64,000 bases of DNA, taken from assembly GCA_012932865.1 (NCBI GenBank), contig SAXG01000021.1, positions 620,001-684,000 on the forward strand. Direction: 5' to 3'. Below, in pieces: positions 11,237 to 24,397 of the stretch (its first letter is position 1; every line of letters starts with the position of its first letter). Below the pieces are notes generated by a model, which ran no database searches, was not told where the DNA came from, and was given only the letters and a program-made list of their open reading frames with translations. This DNA is from Amylostereum areolatum. Lineage: Eukaryota; Basidiomycota; Agaricomycetes; Russulales; Stereaceae. The translations under genes were made by a program, and so were the position numbers.

Positions 11237-12544
11237 TCAAAAAAATCGAGAAGGGTCCAGAACATCGAGGTCGGCACAACGTATTTTGCCTTCCAGTACC
11301 AGCTCGCTGACAGCTTTCGCTGTCCCAGGCGCGTTGCAGATACCCTTACGGAGCAGAGCACGATTGGATCAGTTATTACGACACGCCGATGGCTATTAAG
11401 TAAACGCACCCAGCATGTATGCCCCGTCGCGACTACCAGCCCTTTCATCCCTGGGACCTCACCAACGATCGGGCCACCCTCACCCTCCACGACAGGAAGG
11501 TAGCAGGCCTGGCGTCGTTCGATCCCCTCCAGGGCCCAGCTCTCGATAACCCCGGTTTTTGTGACCCATTCCCAGATTTCCTCACATGCGTGCGGGTCCA
11601 CATCTACCTCGTCGACGGTTTGAGGGAGTGGAACTCTGGTATCGCCGGGGCCGCACACGTAGATAGTTTTGTCCGGGCGAGGGTAAATCTCTGGCGTGAC
11701 AACGCGAGGACGACCTTTGCCGCTCTTCGGTAACTGTATGGCTGTAAACAGGACGTAGGCCGAGACGGCATCGATACGCAATGATGCGGGAGAACGGATA
11801 ACTATGCTGTGTGCACGCGTGGCAGAAATAGGGCAAGGATGGAAGGATATTGGGGGACCAGGCGCCAGCAGCGAGGACGATACAGTCGGCCGAGAGGTGA
11901 AGCTCCTCCGAGCCGTCGCTCTGTATGTACCTAACCCCCGACACCTGGCCAGACTCGCTTTCAATGGAAACGACCCTGCCTTGTACGAACTGCACCCCCT
12001 TCTGGATGGCGAGCTCCAGCATGCTCGTCGTGAATAGGTATGGGTGAACTTGAGCAGTATCGCCAGGCGGTGCCATCGGGTCGTAGGTGTCCGCTAGATC
12101 CGCGTTGACCCAAGAAAGGTCTTCGGGAAGACCTTTGGCCTGACCAGCCTTGGCCTTGGTTCGATTGGGAGGAGATAGACCGGCTTTCTTTTCCAAGTTC
12201 TGGGTCGGACCTACGCCTTCCTTGACCAGTTTATCTTGCGCCGGCGCGGCGCGGCCAACCAACTCGCCTACGCCAGTCCACCGCCAACCCCAACGATTCG
12301 CTCCATCGTGCTCCTCTGCCAGCTTGACATGCTCCTGGAAGCTGACGGTGGTAAGAGGCTTTGGGTATGCCCATTTGGCGACGAGACCTCCAGCTTTTCC
12401 CGACGCGCCCTGCGCCGCTCCAAGCTTGGAAGACTCTATGACGGTGATGCTGGCAATGGAGATAGCAGGGTGGTGCGCTAGATAGTACGCGGTGGTGCTG
12501 CCGATGATGCCTGCGCCGACAACGAGGATGTTCTTCGGCGCCAT
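11237..12544 (-). CDS. FAD-dependent oxidoreductase (DAO family), frame broken once
   Basis: Members of the DAO family use FAD to oxidise amines or amino acids. The N-terminus has the Rossmann dinucleotide-binding motif ILVVGAGIIGSTTAYYLA, then KAGGLVAKWAYPKPL and a conserved VLAAGAWSPNILPSLP. The continuation ISATRAHSIVIR is encoded in another frame one base later, around 11830. Because both sides are conserved and only one base separates them, no normal intron explains it. After the break the frame runs through a typical C-terminal half (VATGHTCW) and a 65-nt intron (11409-11345). The last exon is 11344-11237, encoding GICNAPGTAKAVSELVLEG. It is either a recent pseudogene or a one-base sequence error. 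The substrate cannot be predicted. Confidence 0.82.
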
Positions 12545-12916
12545 ATTGATACAGTTGGTGATACAGAGACGTCGGTATGGGAATACAAGAAACGTGGAGT
12601 CGGGAGAGCTGGGGAGTCGCGGAGAGCAAATGGTTCCTAATAGAATCCTGTCACGGTCATGAAATTTGGCTCAACAAAATCACGTGTGCGACTCCGGTGT
12701 TCATTTGATTTGTTGACTTTGTTGATTTGTTGAGTCGCCGACTCGCCGTTCGTTCGGTCACTCCTGATTCACTCCTACCACCATGACATCCGGGATAGTG
12801 TGATCTTACTGCATGGCATTGTAGGAACCCTGTGTTCAGCATCTGTGCTCAATCTAACATCTCCACGTTCTCTTGACTCTGGCTTACCAAGGTCGCCCGC
12901 CGCCGACAGAAGAAGC
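12545..12916. other. Divergent promoter region, 372 bp
   Basis: This separates the FAD oxidoreductase (-) from the unknown gene (+), so it should hold both promoters. A short TTTGTTGA-type direct repeat lies near 12711-12735. No clear TATA box was found. Confidence 0.4.
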
Positions 12917-14291
12917 ATGGGAGCTCCTTCCAGTCACCTAAAATTCGTCGTCCACCTTCTCACCAAACACTCATCTCAGTCGGAGACACAGAACCAGAAG
13001 AACGATTTCGATCTAATCAGTCAAGGTGAAACTCTGGCACGTGCGGGGGTTCAGTCGAACGGCTGGCGGTCAGTGACTCGGAACCTCGTCGTAAACTCTC
13101 ACAAACCCCGTAAGTCACGTCCGTCGTACCGCACGCGTCTTCAGTAGGCCCACCTGTACCCCTCCTTTGGCTATAGACCGGCCCCGAAATTGTTATGTGT
13201 TTTCTACCGACCCCCCTGTGCACGTAACTCGCGCGAAGCCTACGCCAGCCAAGCTGCGGCCTTGGAACGATGGCCGCCTGTCACCATCTGAGTTATTTTC
13301 CCTAGATGATCTGGAGCCTTTTCAAAGCACAGACCTTGCCCGTCTTTTCTCCAAGCCCGCTGCTTCTCCCTGTAAGCCATCGAACGACCGGCAATCCGCA
13401 CACCAAGCGACGTTCAGCACCACCGCATTCGTCATCAGAACCAGCGGTAAAGCGCCAGAGGTTCGTGGAAGGCTCGTTACACTCACTGATACCACTGGTA
13501 AGGAACTTCTATCAACACGACGGCTGTGCGCTGATTAAAGTCAGCCGCACTACCATGCTAGTCCATACGCCAGCGCCCATCCTGCTCATCCAGCGCTCGG
13601 TGTAGACAAAGTACCGTTCATCCCGATGCCCCTCCCGCCCCACACCTCCGACACCCTCAATACCATCCTCACGTCACCTTACATCCGTGTAGCATGGATA
13701 ATCCCTGTCCGAGGGGTACCTCCGTGGCCTGGAACGTCCAGTGCCATCATCACAACGTCAACCCCCCACGCAACTTACTCCACCTCCTCCGAGTCCTCAA
13801 CAGAAGCACGCAACACCATTCTCTGGACGCGCGAATCTCTCCAAGCGTTCTGGGCGTATCTACTCCGTAGTACGGTTCAATCGTCTTCTCCCCTGGTATT
13901 CATTGCGTGTTCTTTCCACGCCGCCCCGCGTCCCCGTGCCGTGCCCCATCATCCAGAGTCCGAATCGACCACATATAAATCCCCACATCTTAGTCCGAAA
14001 TCGTCCTTTCCTTCCGCGGAAAGCCTTCCTCGCCATCGTACGATCGACCCATCGACTCCCGGGGCTCTACTCTCCACGGACTACATCAAAGTATATTGCG
14101 ATGCGTCGTACGCGTTTGCTCTCCACAAATCACTTATCGGATGGACGTTCCTCACGCCCGCACCTGCACCCGCCATGGGGATTCGCCAGGAGATTTCCCT
14201 CGAGCACGCTGCAGCTAGTCCCCTTCAGATTTTGGAGAATGCGCGACTGGTCCTGGTAGATGGCAAGTCCGCCGGGCTTCTTGTCATGTAG
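12917..14291 (+). CDS. Unknown protein, multi-exon
   Basis: I do not recognise this family. Four exons join in phase: 12917-13109, 13177-13371, 13418-13497 and 13545-14291, with 46-67 nt GT-AG introns. The product of about 400 residues starts MGAPSSHLKFVVHLLTKHSS. It has a Ser/Pro/His-rich middle around residues 125-190 with a basic AVKRQR patch. The last exon contains SPYIRVAWIIPVRGVPPW and ends with DASYAFALHKSLIGWTF and an ARLVLVDGKSAGLLVM tail. No signal peptide or membrane segment is evident. That the frame is kept across three introns is the main evidence that it is real. It is divergent from the FAD oxidoreductase. Confidence 0.7.
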
Positions 14292-14994
14292 ACGCCGTCA
14301 TGTCTTCCCTGATCTCGAACGCGCTACGACGGGGGAAGGGAATTCGGATTCTGCATACAGCATGCGTCCTCTCGCCGGAGATGGGTTCCCGTCCGCATGT
14401 CGCTGTTTCCGTGTTTGCTTTACAGCGATACCTCCCCCGAGTTCCATGCTAGCGGGAATGTGACTGGCAGACCACACCCACACAAATCCCAAGGTACTCG
14501 TGCACAAATTTACCACCAGAACTGTCGCGACATCGTGTGGCTTTAATTTCTTCAATACGTGCGTCGGCAACGCGTCTTCCCCCGATCATTTAAATGACCA
14601 CTATAGCTGGAACATGGTCCTCGAAACGCGGGAAGAAATGACAGGCGATCAAGGAAGTATTCATTATTGCACTCAACATTCTGACATGACAATCATCGCG
14701 ACAATACAAACTGGGTGTGGCCTGATATACTAAGAGGGAGGGGGAGGAGAGAAGCTCGAGTGAGGGCACCGACCCGGGGGTATGATATAATGAATGGAAA
14801 GACCAACAAAAAAACGTCAACAGGTCGTGTGGATAGAGAATAGAAACGCGAATCCCAAAATATTTACATGTACATCTGCATTGATGTGCGAGAGCATTAA
14901 AAGTATAGCAGTCCGATCCGCATCTCTAGCAAGGGCGGAAATCACAGCGACGCAGAGCGAAACCAGGCCAGAAGAACCAATGATGGATACGGCC
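14292..14994. other. Convergent intergenic region
   Basis: About 700 bp between the 3' ends of the unknown gene (+) and the ABC transporter (-). I see no gene in it. Confidence 0.4.
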
Positions 14995-17900
14995 TTACGT
15001 TCTGCTGAGGGCTTGCAGCTGAACATACTCGTAGTAACCGCCGCGTAACGCGAGGAGCTCGTCGTGAGTACCGGATTCACTAACAGCACCCGCCTTGATG
15101 AAGTAGCTATAGAAGCCAATAGGTCAGACAACAGGAAGAGCATGAGCATACAGCAATCACGTACATGCAATCAGCGTTTTGAATCGTGGATAATCTGTGA
15201 GCGATGGCGATGGTTGTGCGGCCCTTCGCGGCTTTGTCGAGTGCAGCTTGTACGACCTTCTCCGAGTTGGAGTCGAGTGCCGACGTCGCCTCGTCGAGTA
15301 GGAGCACCTTGGGGTTACGGAGCAGGGCGCGCGCGATGGCGATACGTTCTATAACGGACGAGTGTCAGAACAAATTGGTAGTACCGGGGTACGTAGGGGG
15401 ATACGCACGTTTCTGGCCGCCAGACAGTTGCGAACCCTTTCCACCCACGTTGGTGTCGAAGCCCTGAGGCATGCTCTGAATGAACTCTAAGATGTTCGCA
15501 TTCCTGCAGGCGTCTTCCAGCTCTTCTTGGGTGACTTCTTCGGCCGGCTTCGTTGCGCCCAACAGGATGTTGAACCTGATCGTACCGGCGTATAAAGTCT
15601 ACGTAGTAAAACATTAACAGGCATTCCTTCACAGGAACAAACAACGCGTACTGGTTCCTGGGATACAAGGGCGATCTGTTTGCGGTATTCCTGAACGTTC
15701 AACTCGTTGATGGGCTGGCCGTCGAGGTACACCGTGCCCGCCAATGGATCATAGAAACGCTCAACAAGTTGAATGCTATGAACGTGAAAATCAGTTTCAG
15801 ATATCTGAAGAGCCGCATGAATGGGACATACACAGTGCTCTTGCCGCAGCCGCTGGCCCCGACCAACGCAATGTAGGTTCCAGGCTTGACCTCAATGTTC
15901 AGGTCGCGAAGGACGCGAACCCCAGGACGGGTTGGGTAGCGGAAGTGGATGTCCTCTAGCTTGACGTGACCTTCGACATTCTGCGGCACCTTGCCCTCTG
16001 TCGATTCGGAATCCACCTCGGGACGGGCGTCCATGAGCCTGATGATGTCCGAGGCAGCACCAGTGGCAGACGAGATATCCGGGACGAAAGAGAACACATT
16101 GCCGGCCTGGATAGCGCCGAAGACGGTGCTCTGTAAACCGATTCTTTGTTATTCGGATAATTCCCCGTCAGAAAAGATCCGCGTACCATCAAACCAATGA
16201 AAAAGTCGAAGGTGGAAAACTCCTGGAAGGAAACCAAGCGCGAACCGTACCAGAAGATGAGCGCAATCACGAAGAATGAGAAACTCTGTGAAAGGGCATA
16301 GAGCGCGTTACTCCAAATTGCGGTACGGTTCGACTTGATTAGGGGAGCCTCCAAACTCTCGCTGTACAAGCGCAGACAGTCATCCTCTCGTGTGAGCGAG
16401 GCCACGGTGCGGATAGCGCCAGCAGCCTCGCAAGCCAGTTGAGCTGACTCTTCGTGGGCTTTCTTATTTTGTTGGTCTTTAAGAACAACCACGCGCTACG
16501 AGAATGGCTATTTAAACAGGTGTGACCGATGATGTGGAGGGTAAACGCACCAGGCGGATATAACCAGGGCAGACCAAGACAGGGATGCACGCTAGGAAGG
16601 ATTATGTTAATAAGGAGGAAGACGTAGTAACAGAAAACGCCACATACCCAGACCAACCAAACCGATCTTCCAGATGAAGATCAAACCGAGGATGATTCCC
16701 AGAACGAGGGTGGAGACACTCTGAACGATACTGTATAATACTTACGTGAGATTCGTTGCGTGGAAACTCGACGGCAACCACGTACGCTCCAAGGGTGATA
16801 CCAGCCAGCCCGTTGATCTTTTGCGGACCGTCACTGAGGTCAGAGACAAGTGTTCCGGTCTTGAGACACGCATTTCAGTAACGCACGCTGAGGCCCAGCA
16901 TCGAAGAATTGACTCACGTTGTTCTCATCGCGGTCAAAATACTCGACTGTAACAAATGTCAGATCGAAGCGAACAACTTGCACGAAACTACGCACTGTCT
17001 TGTCTGAGGATAGCCTTAAACGAGATGGCACGGAGTTTATTTGTGAGCGCCGCCGCCGAGGAGGCAAAATAATAATTCTGGCCGCCGATGGACACTGCAG
17101 ATATGATTGAGATGACGAAGAACCACAGCGCATTGCGATCGCCTTGTTCCCGCCGTTCATGAGGGCTCGTTAGGCCAAAGGCGTTGATAGCCTTCGCTGA
17201 AGGAATCAAAATTGTCAGAGGCCGCCACCGAAAGATATCACAATGTCGATACATACCAAAGACGATACCGAAGCAAGGGTAGACGCAACCAGTCACTGTT
17301 TCGACGTGAGATTGTGAAAATATATCGAAGAAGAACAAGACCGCCGCTTACTGATCGCAAATATACCGCCGATGAGGTACTGCCTCCACTGGTCCTTGTT
17401 GATAGCGCCCATCCTCTTGAAAAGGTAGTAAAGGGTGAAGTCTTTCTCCTTGACGTCCTTCTCTTTGCGTTTCTGTTCCAGAATCGCACTGGCCAACGAA
17501 CGCTGAGTCTCACGACGTCCGAGAGGAATCTCTTCCTGCGCCTGTTTCTCAATGTCAGCAGCCTCGTCGACGGTAGACTCGCCATCTCCATTGTCGGCAC
17601 TGGCCGCGTGCTCCTTTGTCTCACGCAGTTTCTGAGCTGCCACAAGGCGGGCGTAGGGGCCAGTCTCGTCAGCGAGAAGCTCATTGTGTTTTCCCTTCTC
17701 AAGGATGACACCTTCACCGACAACATAGATGCAGTCCGCGTCTTTGATCGTAGAGAGACGATGTGCAATGGTGATGGTGGTCCGACCTGGCAAGGAACAT
17801 GAATTGGAGAACGCAGATATAAACATATTTGCAAACCTGCTGAAGCTTTGTCAAGGGCACTCTGTACAACGCCTTCAGACTGAGTGTCCAAAGCGGAAGT

Positions 17901-20100
17901 AGCCTCGTCCAGGAGTAAAATCCTGGGATCCGAAACAATGGCACGAGCGATGGCGATGCGCTGTTTTTGACCACCGGAAAGTAAGAATCCCCGTTCGCCG
18001 ACCATGGTATCGTAGCCCAATGGAAGCTTCGAGATGAAACCGTCGGCGTTAGACTTGATGGCAGCCTCGCGGACAAGTTCCATTTTCTTTTCCGGGGTAG
18101 CGTGCTCGAAAGGCGTGTTGATGAGGCCATGCTCGATATTTCCACGAATGGTCGTCGCAAAGAGGGTTGGCTCCTGGGAGACCAGGCCGATCTGACTACG
18201 AAGCCACTTGACGTTGAGATCCTTGAGATTCACGCCATCAAGACGAACCACGCCCGAAAGGGGATCGTAGAAGCGCTCGACGAGGGAGATGACGGTAGAC
18301 TTGCCAGATCCGGAAGCACCGACGAGGGCCGCTGTCTTTCCAGCTGGGAAGTGGAGGTTGAGGTCCTTCACGATTGGGACGTCGGGGCGAGCTGGGTAGC
18401 TGAAGTTCACATGCTCGAGGGTGATCTCGCCGACGACCGCCTCGGGCTTGAGACCGCCTTCATTGGAAGAGTCAATATCCGGGACACGATCAATGGTGGC
18501 GTAAATCTTCGCGGCTGCACCCCGACCGTGGGTGATGGCTGCGGCACACGGGCGCGTGTGAGTATGTAACGAGGAAAAAAAGGGATCGGACGGACCTTGC
18601 ATTTCAGGAGCCATCAATGCAAGAGAGAAGGAACCGATGAGAACAGCAAGGAAAACATTGATAACTTGCCCCGCGTTCGCATGACCTTGGTTGATAAGCG
18701 TAGTACCAAAGCTGAAAGCTGCATTTCGGCACTTGTCAACGTCAGGAAGCCGCGAATGACACGGGAATCACTTACCGAGAGCGTATGCCGAGTAGATGAC
18801 AAAGAAAAACACGGCGAGACCTCCGCCGTGCCAAAAAGCGGCCTTGTTATCGACGGTGAATGCCTTAGCGACAGCTACGTTGTAGAGCTCGGAGAGTACT
18901 CTCTGAGTGCCAAAAGCTTGCGCAGTTCGCACGGTAGATATGACTTCTTCGGCGAACGAGCCACCTTCTGCAACAAAGCCGAGAGACATCCTTGAAACAT
19001 GACGTCAGGTGGGCCCACCGGGTCAGATAAGCAGGCAGGGGACTTACTGCATATATTTGGAGATAAACTTATTCATGACGCCGCCGGCGATAACGATGCA
19101 AGGCAGGATGGAGGAAAGCGCGAGAGCGAGACGCCAGTTACGGATGTATGCGAGGACGAAACCGGTAACGAAGGCGGAAAGAAAACTGACGACTAGAGCA
19201 ACCTTTTCGGAAATTCCTTGCTGGACCAAGTCTGCATTGCATTGTCAGATCTGGCCAGACGTGGGAAGAAAAGGAGCGTACGGGTGTCGGTTTGGATACG
19301 AGTGGCAACTTCGCCGGCGCCAACATTGTCAAAGTATGCAATGTCTTGGCGCAGAACAGCCTTGAGATATTCCTCGCGAACACGTTTGGCGGTAGCCTCG
19401 GCGGTATACACCCATACAAGCATGTAGATGTAAGTGCACACAAACATGCCAATTCCTGGTTGGAGAATGAGAAAAGACCGTGACAGGAGAAGGGGGGTAC
19501 ACACCGATGGTGGTGAGATAGAGGGCATCATTGGCAGCAGTATGACGGAAGTGACTGGCGGCCTGGTTGAGGGACGCGACAGAGGTGGGATCGTTGGGAT
19601 TGCTGGTAGAGACGGCTGTGCCAAAAGACACGAATTCCTGGGTGAGGTTGCCGAACAACAAACTCATGAGGGGCTGTGTAGAGGAAGTCGTTAGGACGAA
19701 AATGACAAGACGGAGGGGAAAAGGACCTGAGCAGCGCCCGCAGCGGCAGCAGAGACGAGAGCCAAAGCATTTATCGTACGTTCGAACCGGGTGGAAAATC
19801 TGGCATGGGAGGGAGAGTTAGACAATGGTCGAATTGACGTTGGACCGATTGCGAAAAAAGACGAACCTGAACATGGCCAGGAAGGAGATGGGCTGGATCC
19901 TTTCCACCTCCGGTTTGGCATCAACGACGGCAGGGACATCCTTGTCTTTCTCAAGGTCATCATCAACCTGCTTGGGAAGGGGGGGACTGGGTCTCCATCG
20001 TGCGAAAAAGCCTTTGCGGGGGGGACTGGCGGAGGGAGAAGACGAGCGATCTGCCGGAACGGCGCGGGTGCTTTTCGTCGAGATTGTCCTCTAAGGACAT
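14995..20100 (-). CDS. Full-size ABCB (MDR/P-glycoprotein-type) transporter
   Basis: An ATP-driven exporter with layout TMD1-NBD1-TMD2-NBD2, as in fungal Mdr/Ste6-like pumps. At least 15 exons are visible. TMD1 begins [20 protein letters not shown] and continues through [14 protein letters not shown] and [24 protein letters not shown]1 has [36 protein letters not shown] and IAHRLSTI. A charged linker (about 17,500-17,700) leads to TMD2, and NBD2 has [26 protein letters not shown] and IAHRLSTI. It ends [13 protein letters not shown]. Both catalytic sites look intact. The N-terminus is uncertain: the ATG at 20100 opens a frame that must lose one base in a seven-G run (20018-20024) to reach the [12 protein letters not shown] and PISFLAMF segment. 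An upstream start exon is the alternative. The substrate is unknown. Confidence 0.9.
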
Positions 20101-21922
20101 TGCTCCTGTGAGTCGGAAGCAACGAATGAAGGTGGAGAAGAGGGAGGGGGAAAGGAAGGAGGGACGAAGCCGGCGGCAAGGGGGCTCGAAGGAGGAGCGT
20201 GTCTCAGCTGTGGGGATACATATACTCTCTCGTCGGGTCGGCCCGTTATGTCATTCGGATTACGTGGGAGACGCTCCTTCGAGTCAAACCCAGTCCAAGG
20301 CTGTCACTGTCAGATTCCGAGCAACGCGTCCTGGCGGCTGTCGTTCCTCCTCTCCCCGCCACTTTGATCTCATTTCTATCCATCGCATACGCACCTCAAC
20401 AGCGCTCCCCTCCCCTTCCCTGGTCTCTATTCTCGTCTCACCAGCGATGCAGTAAATTGAAGTACCTCTCCGCACGAGTCCGCACTGGCATGGCCGCACC
20501 ATACCTTGCCAATGACCGAGCCTACCTCTGCCCAATCAAATACCCTTTCCCCCACCGTATCGTGCGATCTGTCGCTACGCACAGTGCCTTTCGTCCCATT
20601 CTCACGCGACGTGGCCATAACTCGAGATGGAGACCCCACAAGCAATGCGAGTTATAGGCGCCCGCTTCTGAATATCTACACTCTCATCTTGTTCCTGGAT
20701 TTTCATGTCCCGCTTCGATCGCTTCCTCGGTCAGCCAAGTTCTTTCAGTGGGTCCTTGCCGTTCCCTCCCCTCCCAGACTGCAAGTGGCGAGTGTCCTTG
20801 TCGTGCAACGATTTGTATACAGCTTTGGGAGTCGCGGGCTGTAACTTTCTACCATCGTGATTGCCTGCTCATCATAGCTGCCAACTAAGTACGTATACTT
20901 GTACTGAGTGATCGTGGTAGGTACTTGGCCTGCACCGCGAGTCCTACCCCACACAATTGGCATACAAACCGCCATCCACCCACAGGCATCCATCCAGTTG
21001 CAGGCTCTACGCCACCTCGCAGACAGGTATACTGGCTCGACGTTCCACTGTTTTTGTGCGATCCAAGTACCAGATTCTGCAGTCCTCATAAACGATCGGC
21101 AAACTCCGCGCGGACCCCTGGCCAACCGACTTTAACCCGAGCGGCTACTCGAAACTAGCCACCGGCAATTCCTGCGACAATTCCGGCAATTCCTGCGGCA
21201 ACTTTGCCGACGTTGGCATCGCGAGCCTCGATGCAATGACCTGCGATACAATCTAGTAAGTAAGTACGTATCGCATTCTGCAGTTTCACAGACGATGCTG
21301 TTTCCAGTCGTGCACTGCGATTATTCACGATAAATGCCACCCTGTGAGCCTGCCCAGGGCCAGCCTAGTCTAAGTCTGCGCAAAATCATCATTTCCAGGT
21401 TCTTTCAGTTCCTGTAATCAACCTGTAATTTTCGATCCGTATCCATCGCCAAAAGTCTAAATGGTATGTTTTGAATTTTCTGCATGGCAGGCTATGGCAG
21501 GCTGGTGACGTATCCATCGCATATTCCGAGTGCTCGTACTGCAGCAACCTCCAGCAATCTCTCTGTCAACTCTGCGTAGGCCTCTCTAGTGCCTCCGAGT
21601 CTCCGCCCACCGTTGACTTTTTTTTCCGAAGGGATTGTCTGCGTTTCGTACGTCATCAGATAGGTCTTTTCGCGCAACACGGCCCTGGCGACTAAAAGCT
21701 GCGCCACCATCGCGCACCAAGCGGGGCGGGAAGCGCGATCCGAGTCCTAGTTGCCGACCCCGACGCTCGATCCCGAGCTCCAAGCCCTTCTCGTCTCCAG
21801 CGTATTTGTCTTCACTGCGCCGACGCCCTCCGTTTTGCACCGACATATAAAGCCCATCGGTCCCCTGCCATGTATCTTCCCAATCACCCCACACCCCGCC
21901 CTCCTCTCCCTCAACTTTCGCC
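20101..21922. other. Long divergent intergenic region
   Basis: About 1.8 kb between the ABC transporter (-) and the next gene (+). It holds a small imperfect tandem repeat around 21160-21205 (two CCGGCAATTCCTGCG-like units with a partial third). I see no supported gene. Confidence 0.4.
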
Positions 21923-22785
21923 ATGCTGACCGATTTCTACGCACACGTTCCGCCGCGCTGCGACTCCCCCGCTTTCATCCCTGCACCCCTTCCTGTTCGG
22001 CCAATACGACCAAATGCCAGAATGACGTCACTCAACCCGTCTGACGCCGCGCGCACATCCTCCTCCGTCCTTCCTTCACCGCCGCCACCCACCGATTCCG
22101 AAGCCATCCAGTGTGTGCCAACCGTCTGTTTCCTGCTCTTGCGTTCCGCTGATCACATCATCCCAGATCTCTCTGTCGATTTTTTGGCGTAGGCGCTCCC
22201 GCCCCCGTCCTCGCAAGTCAATTATCGCGCACACATGACCTCGCGCTCCTAGGCATCCCCTCTTCCGCCCGCCCCACCCACGTTCTCGCCGTCTACGATG
22301 CACCTAATCCCGACCCGCACGTCCTCGTGACCCTGATTCCCGTCGACCTCGATCTCGTCAGTCGACGCATGCGACCCGATGTCTTCAACCACACCCGCCC
22401 CGTAACCTCACCCGCGCGTTCGGAACGTCCTGCAAACCCGAGGGCCCTCACTGTCCCTGTAATTCCCATGCACGTCCCTCACGCATCTTCGGCCCCTCTC
22501 GTCCTCCTCTTCGCCCTCGGCGTACGTTCCGAGCTAAGCGACCTCGTCAGCTCTCTCCTCCCCGTCCCCGCCGTTGAAGAATGGCCCGCGGTCCCCGCCT
22601 CCGCTCGCGCGTTGGCTGGCTGCTGCGACGCCGAGGAGCTCGCCCGCCGCACGACGTTCAACCAGGGCGTGTGGAAGAACGTGCTCGTGTTTGGCCCGCA
22701 GGATGAACGTATCATGGGCGTCGTTCAGTTCGTGTGGAACGTCACGTCCGAGGCACGAAAAATATCCAGCGAGAAAAGGAGATGA
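21923..22785 (+). CDS. Unknown protein, two exons
   Basis: No family recognised. Exons 21923-22112 and 22193-22785 join in phase with an 80-nt intron. The protein of about 260 residues begins MLTDFYAHVPPRCDSPAF. A second Met at 22022 would remove a Pro-rich leader. The middle reads GIPSSARPTHVLAVYDAPNP and VTLIPVDLDL. The C-terminal half has APLVLLFALG, a Leu/Ala-rich helix-like stretch and TFNQGVWKNVLVFGPQDERI, ending in a basic EKRR. There is no signal peptide, and the hydrophobic patches are too short for confident membrane segments. The composition is strongly C-rich on this strand, which inflates open frames, so some caution is due. Confidence 0.55.
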
Positions 22786-24397
22786 CGGAGAAACGGCGAT
22801 GGCACGCGAGCCCTGCTCTCTTGTCCACCCTACCCCCTGCAACCTGGACTCCGTCGCCATATCCACATTGTCGATAAAATAAGCAGCACGCCTAATTTTC
22901 TGCGCACCAGTCTTCGTCGCTCTTTTGTGTTGTTTGTTGCCGATTTGTCTGCACATACCACTGCCCAGGTCTGCATCGTTATCATCGATCCATCCACCCC
23001 CCCACCCCCCTCGTTTCTACTTTAACTTTTAGCTTTATTCGATCCGACGTCCCCCAAGCGGCTTGACACTGTACACCATGAATGTATCATACCTACTACC
23101 ACGCACTGCTGCGAACGTTAGCATCTGCCACATTAGGGATGCAAGCGGGGTGCAGATGCTCTTTAGGCCCTAGCTTGTGCTAGTCCCAGTTTGTCGCCGA
23201 GCTGCCCGCGCCATTTCAAATCCGCTGCGGTAGGTCGGATGCCTTTACCGCCAGCTCCATCATTGTCCCAGATTGTCCCCCGCGCGGTTTTACACAAGCA
23301 TCCGTCTGTGCCGTCGGATGGGAGCCAGTCCCGCGGTAATTGAGCCGCGGACCAACTCCCTATCATACGTCGGGATCTTCACATCCGTGGTGATGTAGGA
23401 CGTCTGACTCTCTGAGCTCAAGCTGACATCCGGGCTGTAGACTGTGCAGTTTATTTCCAAGCTATCTGGGTGGCCGTACCGACGCGTGGATAACGGAGGG
23501 AAGGTGATCCATCGGTATATGTAACCCTCTGATGGGCCATCGATGCTGCTCTGCAGTGTGCATGCCAATACCTAGGACACAAATCTCTGTGGGTCATCCT
23601 CGGTACCGTACTAGCGACTCCGCTGTGGGTTCTAATGACTCTACTTGACTGACATCCCAAAGTGCTGGAGGTGGCGCAACCGTCTGATGAAGGACCTCGA
23701 GGTACGACGGACGACATGATCTAAAAAAAGCTCCACAATTCGACATCCTACCAGATCATTCAGCATGGTTAGACGAATTGATATTCTCGTCGTGGCACCC
23801 CTTGATATCCAACTGACCGCAGGGCGGAGTGGACAGAGTACCCCACCAGGCTGTTCGTAAATTCGCATGCCAGAGTTGCTCTCAAAACGCTCAGGTAGAC
23901 CGCGTATGGGTCTTGTGAAGTGCGCTGAGCTGTCAATCAACTGTCAATTTCAAGTAGTCGACGCCGCGGTCACGTTCGTTTGTGGGCGCATATTGACCTC
24001 TTCGAAGATGCATTCAATCATCGAGGCCACAACTGGCCACAAACGCCGGTGCCACCGCTTCTCGAGAGTTGAATGTCACTTCAATAGTGAAGGTGCCACC
24101 GCCAAGCCCTCGAATTTCACATTCACCACTTAGAACTCATTCCCATCGCTGTTCTGGACGACATACGAGGATATTAAGTATCATTGTTTTGTACAACGGA
24201 CGGTGATGCATGGTGCTACAGATGTATGTAAATCTAATAATATAACAATAATGGTACGATGCGATGAAGAACGAAAATGCGATGGAATGCGTATGACAAA
24301 AGCGGGTGGAGGGGGGGCATGCAAGTGATAGTCCGAGATGAACGAGAAAATGGTGCGAGAGGGCATATCGTAGGGGACACGAACGGCATGGATGTGT
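22786..24397. other. Convergent intergenic region, 1.6 kb
   Basis: This contains a C-rich homopolymeric patch near 22995-23010. No gene, terminal repeat or RNA signal is supported on either strand. Confidence 0.4.

Noticed and set aside
11830..11830. Programmed frameshifting in the FAD oxidoreductase
   Set aside because: There is no slippery heptamer or downstream structure that I can see; a point indel is simpler.
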